Part shown: piece by piece, positions 58,050 through 64,000 of the stretch
Numbering within the stretch: the first letter of the stretch is position 1
How the letters are laid out: the number at the start of each line of letters is the position of its first letter
Origin: Streptomyces sp. CBMA291
GTDB lineage: Bacteria > Actinomycetota > Actinomycetes > Streptomycetales > Streptomycetaceae
Length of the DNA stretch: 64,000 bases
Direction: 5' to 3'
Assembly: GCF_014596525.1 (NCBI RefSeq)
Contig: NZ_MSJP01000111.1
Coordinates: forward strand, 62,001 to 126,000
Notes under the pieces: generated by a model
Databases searched by the model: none
What the model was told of the DNA's origin: nothing
Seen by the model: the letters and a program-made list of their open reading frames with translations, nothing else
Translations under genes and position numbers: made by a program

Positions 58050-59215
58050 CCGGGGCCGTGGTCGCGGGCGGCACGGGGCTGCTCGACGCCGTACGGCAGC
58101 GGCTCGCCGCCAGTGGGGCCGAACCGACACCGGCGCGGGTCGCCGCCGCCCTCCGTGCCCAAGGGCGGCTCCTCGGCGACACGGAAGTGCTCGGCGCCGC
58201 CGAGGAGCTGAGGTGCGAACTCATCGGAACCGGCCCGCTGGAATCCCTCCTCGCCGACCCCGCCGTCACCGACGTCCTCGTCTCCGCGCCCGACCGGGTC
58301 TGGGTGGACCGGGGCACGGGCCTTGAGCGGGCCCCGGTGTCCTTCCCCGACGCCGCCGCCGTCCGGCGTCTCGCCCAGCGGCTCGCGGCCGTCGCCGGAC
58401 GCAGGCTCGACGACGCCCGGCCCTGGGTGGACGCCCGGCTGCCCGACGGGACCCGAATGCACGCGGTGCTGCCCCCGGTGGCGGTCGGCTCGACCTGTCT
58501 CTCCCTCCGGGTGGTCCGCCCGCGCGCCTTCACCCTGGAGGAGCTGACGGCGGCGGGCACGGTGCCTCCCGGCGGTGCCCCGATCCTGCGGGCCCTCATC
58601 GAAGCCCGGGTGTCGTACCTGGTCAGCGGCGGTACGGGCACCGGCAAGACCACACTCCTCGCCTCGCTGCTCGGCTTGGTGGGGGAGCGGGAGCGCATCG
58701 TCCTCGCCGAGGACTCGGCGGAACTGCGGCCGGACCACCCGCATGTGGTGCGACTTGAAGCCCGTCCCGCGAACCAGGAGGGCGCCGGACTCGTCACCCT
58801 GCGGGACCTGGTCAGGCAGGCCCTGCGGATGCGGCCCGACCGGCTGGTGGTCGGCGAGGTCCGAGGCCCCGAGGCGGTGGATCTGCTCGCCGCGCTCAAC
58901 ACGGGCCACGAAGGCGGCTCGGGCACGGTCCATGCCAACACGGCGGCGGACGTACCGGCACGGCTCGAAGCCCTGGGGACGGCCGCCGGGCTCGACCGGG
59001 CCGCGCTGCACAGCCAGTTGGGCGCGGGCCTCTCCGTCGTCCTACAGGTGACACGGGACCCGGACGGGCGGCGACGGATCGCCGAGGCGCACGTCCTGGA
59101 GCGCGACCGGGCCGGCCTCGTCCGGACGGTTCCCGCACTGCGGTGGGGCGCGGACGGATTCGAGCGGGAGCGCGGCTGGGAGCGGCTGCGGGCGCTGATC
59201 GGAGGGGGAGCGTGA
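58046..59215 (+). CDS. tadA: TadA-family secretion ATPase
   Basis: A 389-aa CpaF/TadA motor ATPase. N-terminal domain (ESLLADPAVTDVLVSAPDRVW). Walker A YLVSGGTGTGKTTLLASLLG near residue 194, Asp box RIVLAEDSAELRP, Walker B MRPDRLVVGEVRGPEAVDLL, and His box LNTGHEGGSGTVHANTAADV. It powers assembly of Flp-type pili from the cytosolic face. TadA is coupled by ATGA at its start and by GTGA at its end to tadB, so it is certainly part of the operon. Confidence 0.95.
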   Translation: MTGAVVAGGTGLLDAVRQRLAASGAEPTPARVAAALRAQGRLLGDTEVLGAAEELRCELIGTGPLESLLADPAVTDVLVSAPDRVWVDRGTGLERAPVSFPDAAAVRRLAQRLAAVAGRRLDDARPWVDARLPDGTRMHAVLPPVAVGSTCLSLRVVRPRAFTLEELTAAGTVPPGGAPILRALIEARVSYLVSGGTGTGKTTLLASLLGLVGERERIVLAEDSAELRPDHPHVVRLEARPANQEGAGLVTLRDLVRQALRMRPDRLVVGEVRGPEAVDLLAALNTGHEGGSGTVHANTAADVPARLEALGTAAGLDRAALHSQLGAGLSVVLQVTRDPDGRRRIAEAHVLERDRAGLVRTVPALRWGADGFERERGWERLRALIGGGA

Positions 59216-60252
59216 CGACGGCGGATCCGGAGCCCGTACGGGCCCTGGCCCAGGTGGCGATGGCGCTCTGCGCCGGTTCGGCGCTCTGGCGGATGGCCGG
59301 GCGGCGGCGCGGCGCGCACCGGGCGCGAGCGGTCCTCGCGGGCACCGGCCCGAGCCCGTTCGACGGACCGGAGGCACCTGGCGGACCGAACGCACACGAG
59401 GGCCCGGACGGCCCTGATGGACAGGGTGGGAGCGGGGCCCGGGAGCGGCCCGGACTCGCGGGCGGGCGGGCGGTGTTCCATCCCGGCGACGGTTGGCGGA
59501 TGCTCGGCCCCGCCCTCGGGCTCGGCGACGGTTGGCGGAGGTTCGGCGCTCGCTGGTGGGCCGTGGCGCGGGAGCGGCGGGCCTGGCTGTGCCTGCCGGT
59601 CGCGGGGGTCCTCGCGGTCCTCGGGGCCTCGCCGCTGCCCCTGGTCGCGGGCGCGCTCGCGGTGCCGCTTCTCGGGCGGCGGCTGCGGGCGGCCGAGCGC
59701 CGCAAGGAACGTGAGGCGCGGGCCGCGCGGGTGGTCGCCTTGTGCGGGGCGCTCGTGGGGGAGTTGAGGGCCGGATGGCAGCCCGCGCAGGCGCTGTCCT
59801 TCGCCGCCAGGGAGACCGGGGCCCTGGGCGCAGAGGAGGCGGCGGTGCTCGCCGCGGCCCGGTTCGGCGGAGACGTGCCGGAGGCCCTGCGCGCGGCCGC
59901 GGCCCGGGAGGGTGCCGAGGGGCTCGGGGGTCTCGCGGCCTGCTGGCAGGTGGCCGTGGACGGCGGAGCGGGTCTGGCCGCCGGGCTCGAACGGCTCGAA
60001 GCGGTCCTTCGGGACCACCACGAACAGCGGGAGCGCCTGCGCGCCGAACTGGCCGGTGCCTGGGCCACGGTGGTGGTGCTCGCCCTGCTCCCGGTCGCGG
60101 GGATCGGCCTCGGCGCGGCGCTCGGCGCGGACCCGTTGAGGGTGCTGCTGCGGACCCCGGCGGGCCTGGGCTGTCTCGCCGTCGGCGGAGCCCTGGAGGC
60201 GGCCGGACTGTGGTGGGCCGCGCGGATCGTCCGGGGAGGGGAATGCGCATGA
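59212..60252 (+). CDS. tadB: TadB-like type II secretion F-domain membrane protein
   Basis: 346 aa. TM segments near residues 10-25, 128-150, 280-305 and 315-335. The central cytosolic F domain contains VVALCGALVGELRAGWQPAQALSFAA and EGLGGLAACWQVAVDGGAGLAAGL. An atypical Gly/Pro/Asp-rich insert with a repeated GDGWR motif (about 45-110) separates TM1 from TM2. F-domain proteins form the inner-membrane platform driven by TadA. Coupled to both neighbours. Confidence 0.9.
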   Translation: MTTADPEPVRALAQVAMALCAGSALWRMAGRRRGAHRARAVLAGTGPSPFDGPEAPGGPNAHEGPDGPDGQGGSGARERPGLAGGRAVFHPGDGWRMLGPALGLGDGWRRFGARWWAVARERRAWLCLPVAGVLAVLGASPLPLVAGALAVPLLGRRLRAAERRKEREARAARVVALCGALVGELRAGWQPAQALSFAARETGALGAEEAAVLAAARFGGDVPEALRAAAAREGAEGLGGLAACWQVAVDGGAGLAAGLERLEAVLRDHHEQRERLRAELAGAWATVVVLALLPVAGIGLGAALGADPLRVLLRTPAGLGCLAVGGALEAAGLWWAARIVRGGECA

Positions 60253-61013
60253 GCGAGGTCGTACGGCTGGGGGCGCTGCTCGCGGTGGTGTCGATCGGAT
60301 GCGCGCGAGGTGTGCGCGAGGCGGTGGCCGGACGGCGGTCGCGGGGGACACGGCGCAGGTTGCGCGGCCTGTTCCCGGAGGTGCGGCCCGCCGGCCCGAA
60401 GGCCGGGAACGGGCTGCCGGAGTGGGTGTGGCACGGAGGCGCGGCCTTCGGGACGGCCGTACTCGGCTGGGTGCTGTTCGGAGTGCTCGGCGGTCTGGCG
60501 GCCGGTGCCCTGGCGGGGGTGGGGGCCCGGCGGTGGTTCACGGGCCGGGGGACCGGTCGGGCGGAGGGGGAGGCCATGGTGCGTGATCTTCCGCTCGCCG
60601 CCGATCTGCTGGCCGCGTGTGCCTCGGCGGGCGCGGGGCCGGGCGAGGCGGCGGAGGCGGTGGGCCGGTCCCTTGGCGGCCCGCTGGGCGAACGGCTGAG
60701 CCGTACGGCGGCGGAGCTGAGGCTCGGCGGCGAACCGGCCGAGGTGTGGGGGAGGTTCGGGGAGATACCGGGCGCCGAGGGGCTGGCCCGCTGCATGGAA
60801 CGGGCGGGTTCGTCGGGAGCGCCTGCGGCGGAGGCCGTGGCCCGGCACGCGATCGCGCTCCGCTCGGCCGGGACCCGGGCGGCTGCGGCCAGGGCCCGCA
60901 AGGCACAGGTGCTGATCAGCGCACCCGTGGGGCTCTGCTTCCTGCCCGCCTTCCTGGCGGTGGGGGTGGCCCCGGTGGTGATCGGCCTCGCCATGGGCCT
61001 CCTGAAGGGATGA
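60249..61013 (+). CDS. tadC: TadC-like type II secretion F-domain membrane protein
   Basis: 254 aa, second platform protein. TM helices near residues 5-20, 60-90 (AAFGTAVLGWVLFGVLGGLAAGALAG) and 225-250 (VLISAPVGLCFLPAFLAVGV ... LAMGLL). F domain: MVRDLPLAADLLAACASAGAGPGEA and GLARCMERAGSSGAPAAEAVARHAI. ATG 60249 has GGAGGGG 8 bp upstream and overlaps the tadB stop (ATGA); ATG 60243 is too close to that site. Confidence 0.9.
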   Translation: MSEVVRLGALLAVVSIGCARGVREAVAGRRSRGTRRRLRGLFPEVRPAGPKAGNGLPEWVWHGGAAFGTAVLGWVLFGVLGGLAAGALAGVGARRWFTGRGTGRAEGEAMVRDLPLAADLLAACASAGAGPGEAAEAVGRSLGGPLGERLSRTAAELRLGGEPAEVWGRFGEIPGAEGLARCMERAGSSGAPAAEAVARHAIALRSAGTRAAAARARKAQVLISAPVGLCFLPAFLAVGVAPVVIGLAMGLLKG

Positions 61014-61100
61014 GCCGGGTCGGATCGGTCGAGGACCGGACGACCCGGATGAACGACATGACAGAAAACGGACGATTCCGAGGAATGAAGGAGAACGGAC

Positions 61101-61439
61101 ATGACGGTCTACGCGGGTGACACGGGTGACACGGGTGACACGGGTGTGGCGGGGAACGCGGATGTACCGGGGAACGCGGGAGAGGAGGCCCGGCCGGGGA
61201 CGGCGGCCCGTGGAGCGGTGCGCGCGAAGGGACGGGCCGGCTGGTGGCGGGCGCGGTGGAAGGCCGTGCGCGGGGACGGCGGGGACGGCGCGGACGCGGG
61301 GATGACCACGTCCGAGTACGCGGTGGGGACGATCGCGGCGGCGGCGTTCGCCGCGGTGCTCTACAAGATCGTGACGAGCGGGACGGTCTCGGGGGCACTG
61401 GAATCGGTGATCGGGAAGGCCCTCGATGCGCCGTTCTGA
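61101..61439 (+). CDS. DUF4244 protein, Flp-like pilin with long leader
   Basis: 112 aa. The C-terminal part AGMTTSEYAVGTIAAAAFAAVLYKIVTSG has the class of Flp prepilins: cleavage after Gly67, Glu at +5 and Tyr at +6, then a hydrophobic helix. The preceding leader is ~67 residues, far longer than usual, and begins with three GDT repeats coded by a 9-bp DNA repeat (61115-61141). It is the probable major pilus subunit. ATG 61101 has AAGGAG upstream. It overlaps tadE by 14 bp. Confidence 0.88.
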   Translation: MTVYAGDTGDTGDTGVAGNADVPGNAGEEARPGTAARGAVRAKGRAGWWRARWKAVRGDGGDGADAGMTTSEYAVGTIAAAAFAAVLYKIVTSGTVSGALESVIGKALDAPF

Positions 61440-61854
61440 CCGGGGTTTCGTGACGGTGGAGGCGGCGCTGGTGCTGCCCGTGCTCGCGCTGTTCACGGTG
61501 GCCCTGCTCTGGGCGCTGGCGGCGGCAGCCGCGCAGATCCGCTGTGTGGACGCGGCGCGGGCGGGTGCCAGGTCGGCGGCCCGTTCCGAACCGGTGGCCA
61601 CGGCCGAGGCTGCCGCGCGGGCCGCCGCGCCCGAAGGCGCCCGGGTCGCGGTGACACGATCGGGTGAGTTGTGGCGGGTGACGGTGGAGGCGGCGGCCCC
61701 GGGCCCCCGGGGCATGGGCCTCACCTTGAGGGCGGAGGCGGCGGCACTCGCGGAGGACACGGACGCGGCGGCGCTCTCCGGAGGCGGGGGCGCGGCGGCG
61801 CTCTCCGAGGACGGGGGCATGGCGGCGTTTTCCGGGGAAGGGGGCTCGCTGTGA
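61426..61854 (+). CDS. tadE: TadE-family pilus assembly protein
   Basis: 142 aa. N-terminal prepilin-like segment DRGFVTVEAALVLPVLALFTVALLWALAAAA: processing after Gly7 would leave Phe1 and Glu5, the TadE pattern. A short extracytoplasmic domain follows (RCVDAARAGARSAARSEPVA). The C-terminal ~30 residues are Gly/Ala-rich repeats (AALSGGGGAAALSEDGG). Minor pseudopilin role in Tad pili is inferred from family and position. Confidence 0.9.
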   Translation: MRRSDRGFVTVEAALVLPVLALFTVALLWALAAAAAQIRCVDAARAGARSAARSEPVATAEAAARAAAPEGARVAVTRSGELWRVTVEAAAPGPRGMGLTLRAEAAALAEDTDAAALSGGGGAAALSEDGGMAAFSGEGGSL

Positions 61855-62273
61855 GGGCGGGGTCCCGGCGCGGGTCCCGGCGGTTTCTGCCCGGTCTTCG
61901 GCGGTGTGGTGGTGATCGGGGCGCGGCGACCGTGTGGGTGGCGTTCGCGGCCTGTGCGCTGTGTGTGGTGTTCGGGGCGGTGCTGGCGCTCGGCCAGGCC
62001 GTGACGGCGCGGCACCGGGCTGGTGGGGCGGCGGACCTGGCCGCCCTCGCCGCCGCCGACCGGGCGCTGTGGGGCGAGGCCGAGGCATGCGCGGCCGCCG
62101 CCCGGGTGACGGCCGCGCAGGGCGTCGAGCTGGTGCGCTGCGGGCTGCGGGACGGCGGGATCGCGGAGGTCGCCGCCCGGACCGTCCTCGGCCGCTACCA
62201 CCCGGAGGTCAGTTCCCGGGCGGGTCCGCAGGAGGCGCTTGCGGATCCGGTGCTTCCCGGAGGAGTTCCGTGA
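61851..62273 (+). CDS. TadG/Rv3654c-like minor pilin
   Basis: 140 aa. RGAATVWVAFAACALCVVFGAVLALGQAV is the single hydrophobic helix; the Glu expected at +5 is Trp, as in Rv3654c-type proteins. The motif HRAGGAADLAALAAADRAL with two Cys (EACAAA, VRCGL) is the family core. GTG 61851 overlaps the tadE stop (GTGA). The last 65 bp overlap the convergent helicase gene, so its C-terminus and the helicase C-terminus are coded on opposite strands of the same DNA. Confidence 0.85.
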   Translation: MRAGSRRGSRRFLPGLRRCGGDRGAATVWVAFAACALCVVFGAVLALGQAVTARHRAGGAADLAALAAADRALWGEAEACAAAARVTAAQGVELVRCGLRDGGIAEVAARTVLGRYHPEVSSRAGPQEALADPVLPGGVP

Positions 62274-64000
62274 GGAGGCGGACCGCGCCTCGTTTGTGGA
62301 GGGGGTCGTTGCCGTTGCCGCACTTGGGGGACTGGATGCAGGAGGGGCAGCCCGCCTCGCACTCGCAGGAGGCGATGGCCTCTCGGGTGGCGGTCAGCCA
62401 GGCGCGGGCGGTGTGGAAGGCGCGTTCGGCGAAGCCCGCGCCGCCCGGGTGCCCGTCGTACACGAAGACGGTGGGCAGCAGGGTGTCCGGGTGGAGCGGT
62501 ATGGAGACCCCGCCGATGTCCCAGCGGTCGCAGGTGGCGAAGAGCGGCAGCATGCCGATGGAGGCGTGCTCGGCGGCGTGCAAGGCGCCGCCGAGGATCT
62601 CCGGGTTGATCCGGGCGGCGTCGAGCTGGTCCTCGGTGACCGTCCACCACACGGCCCTGGTCCGCAGGGTGCGGGGCGGCAGGTCGAGCTTGGTCTCGCC
62701 GAGGACCTCGCCCGTGATCAGGCGGCGGCGCAGGAAGGAGACGACCTGGTTGGTGACCTCGACGGAGCCGTAGCAGAGGCGGCCGGTGCCCCAGGGGATC
62801 TCGGTCTCGGTCTCCAGGACGGCGATGGAGGTGGTGTCGCGGGCGGTGGTGGAGTACGGCGGGGCGGCCTCCTCGACGAGGGCCACGGAGTCCGCGAGGT
62901 CGAGCTCCCGCACCAGGTAGGTGCGGCCCTGGTGGAGGTGGACGGCGCCCTCGTGGACGGCGGTGTGGGCGGCGGCCTCGTCGACGGTGCCGAGGAGCCT
63001 GCCGGTGCCCGACTCGACGATCCGGACGGGGGTGCCGCCACCGCCCCGGATGTCGGTGAGGTCGGCGGCCCGTTCGCGGCGGGTCCAGTACCAGCCGGTG
63101 GAGCGGCGGCGCAGCAGCCCCGCGCCCTCCAGCTGGGGCAGCAGCCCGGGGACGGCCGGGCCGAAGAGCGCCAGATCCGGTTCCGTCAGCGGCAGCTCGG
63201 CGGCGGCGGCGCAGAGATGGGGGGCGAGGACGTAGGGGTTGTCGGGGTCCAGGACGGTCGACTCGACGGGCTGGTCGAAGATCGCCTCCGGGTGGTGGAC
63301 CAGGAAGGTGTCCAGCGGGTCGTCGCGGGCGACCAGGACGGCGAGGGCGCCCTCGCCCGAGCGGCCGGCCCGGCCCGCCTGCTGCCACAGGGAGGCCCGG
63401 GTGCCGGGATAGCCGGCGATGAGGACGGCGTCCAGGCCCGAGACGTCCACGCCCAGCTCCAGGGCGGTGGTGGCGGCGAGGCCGAGCAGCTCGCCGGAGT
63501 GCAGGGCCCGCTCCAGGGCCCGGCGCTCCTCGGGCAGATAGCCGCCCCGGTAGGCGGCGACCCGGCGGGCCAGTGAGCGGTCGGTCTCGGCGAGCCGTTC
63601 CTGGGCGATCACCGAGATCAGTTCGGCGCCGCGCCGGGAGCGTACGAAGGCGACCGAGCGGACGCCCTGGCGGGTCAGGGAGGTCAGGAGGTCGGCGGTC
63701 TCGGCGGTGGCGGTGCGGCGGACGGGCGCGCCGCGCTCGCCGTGCAGCTCGGTGAGCGGCGGCTCCCACAGGGCGAAGACCAGTTCGCCGCGCGGGGAGG
63801 CGTCGTCGGAGACCTCGACGACCGGGAGGCCGGTGAGGCGACGGGCGGCGACGGCGGGTTCGGCGGAGGTGGCGGAGGCGAGGAGGAAGACCGGCTCGGA
63901 GCCGTACCGGGCGCAGATCCGGCGCAGTCGCCGCAGCACCTGGGCGACGTGCGAGCCGAAGACGCCCCGGTAGGTGTGGCACTCGTCGATCACGACGTAC
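62209..64000 (-). CDS. DEAD/DEAH-box helicase with DUF1998 (MrfA/Hrq1-like), 5' truncated
   Basis: 597 residues visible; the N-terminal helicase part with Walker A lies beyond the window. It begins at YVVIDECHTYRGVFGSHV (motif II), LLASATSAEP (motif III), RSVAFVRSRRGAEL, ATTALELGVDVSGLDAV (motif V) and QQAGRAGRSGEGALAVLVA (motif VI). The C-terminal DUF1998-type region carries a four-Cys cluster CECEAGCPSCIQSPKCG. MrfA-type enzymes are 3'-5' helicases implicated in mitomycin/crosslink repair. It overlaps the convergent TadG-like gene by 65 bp. Confidence 0.93.
   Translation of the reverse strand, partial: YVVIDECHTYRGVFGSHVAQVLRRLRRICARYGSEPVFLLASATSAEPAVAARRLTGLPVVEVSDDASPRGELVFALWEPPLTELHGERGAPVRRTATAETADLLTSLTRQGVRSVAFVRSRRGAELISVIAQERLAETDRSLARRVAAYRGGYLPEERRALERALHSGELLGLAATTALELGVDVSGLDAVLIAGYPGTRASLWQQAGRAGRSGEGALAVLVARDDPLDTFLVHHPEAIFDQPVESTVLDPDNPYVLAPHLCAAAAELPLTEPDLALFGPAVPGLLPQLEGAGLLRRRSTGWYWTRRERAADLTDIRGGGGTPVRIVESGTGRLLGTVDEAAAHTAVHEGAVHLHQGRTYLVRELDLADSVALVEEAAPPYSTTARDTTSIAVLETETEIPWGTGRLCYGSVEVTNQVVSFLRRRLITGEVLGETKLDLPPRTLRTRAVWWTVTEDQLDAARINPEILGGALHAAEHASIGMLPLFATCDRWDIGGVSIPLHPDTLLPTVFVYDGHPGGAGFAERAFHTARAWLTATREAIASCECEAGCPSCIQSPKCGNGNDPLHKRGAVRLLTELLREAPDPQAPPADPPGN

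Noticed and set aside
58896..62201. 1101-aa minus-strand open frame across the tad operon
   Set aside because: Arg/Pro/Ala-rich antisense frame opposite seven well-supported, coupled genes.

Overview
The window reads as a core chromosomal segment of a Streptomyces-type actinomycete. Base composition is very GC-rich with strong G/C bias at third codon positions, GTG starts are common, stop/start overlaps (ATGA, GTGA) are frequent, and the gene content is typical: wblA, a Streptomyces-type Crp, SulP-carbonic anhydrase, a Tad pilus locus, DUF397/XRE pairs and a TTA-containing gene. From memory the order matches the S. coelicolor SCO3550-SCO3625 neighbourhood in inverted orientation; this recollection was not checked by alignment.

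Layout. 1-2457: truncated GH19 chitinase, a DUF397/XRE-DUF5753 pair and a divergent small protein (accessory). 2668-8484: class III aminotransferase, GntR regulator, an unknown gene, a SLATT membrane protein, YbaB, RecR and a DUF5063 protein. 8798-12571: aspartokinase (with a probable internal beta-subunit start) and a sigma factor/membrane-protein pair. 12746-20560: SURF1, S9 peptidase, methyltransferase, helical-repeat protein, YdcF-like membrane protein with a TTA codon, and a Ser/Thr kinase. 20652-23113: divergent MFS/LysR pair with a palindromic candidate operator.

23768-27137 is a small island next to a tRNA-Pro(CGG) gene. A 45-bp near copy of the tRNA 3' half (41/45 identical) lies 3.3 kb away in direct orientation. 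The island holds a 529-aa protein with a PD-(D/E)XK (NucS/DUF91-like) nuclease core, a 129-aa unknown protein and decayed sequence, but no integrase I can recognise. It is the best candidate for an undescribed system here.

27257-51286 is mostly conserved housekeeping: metallophosphoesterase, YqeY, class A PBP, wblA, two ArsA-like ATPases, RidA, two Nudix hydrolases, MBL hydrolase, SPFH protein, Crp, endonuclease III, MarP protease, alpha/beta hydrolase, holin-X protein, NhaA, acetyl-CoA synthetase and a SulP-carbonic anhydrase fusion. A perfect parS-type palindrome sits between nhaA and acs. 51657-56374 carries a deacetylase-like lipoprotein, a CooC/MinD-like ATPase, a Fic-like protein lacking the catalytic His, and a HAD phosphatase. 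56823-62273 is a seven-gene Tad/Flp pilus operon (ssd/tadZ, tadA, tadB, tadC, DUF4244 pilin, tadE, tadG-like) preceded by a 13-bp inverted repeat. Its 3' end overlaps a convergent, truncated DUF1998 helicase at the window edge.

Recurrent oddity: many intergenic gaps, mostly just after stop codons, hold imperfect tandem arrays with units of about 29-34 bp. There is also a perfect 8-bp x 8 microsatellite.
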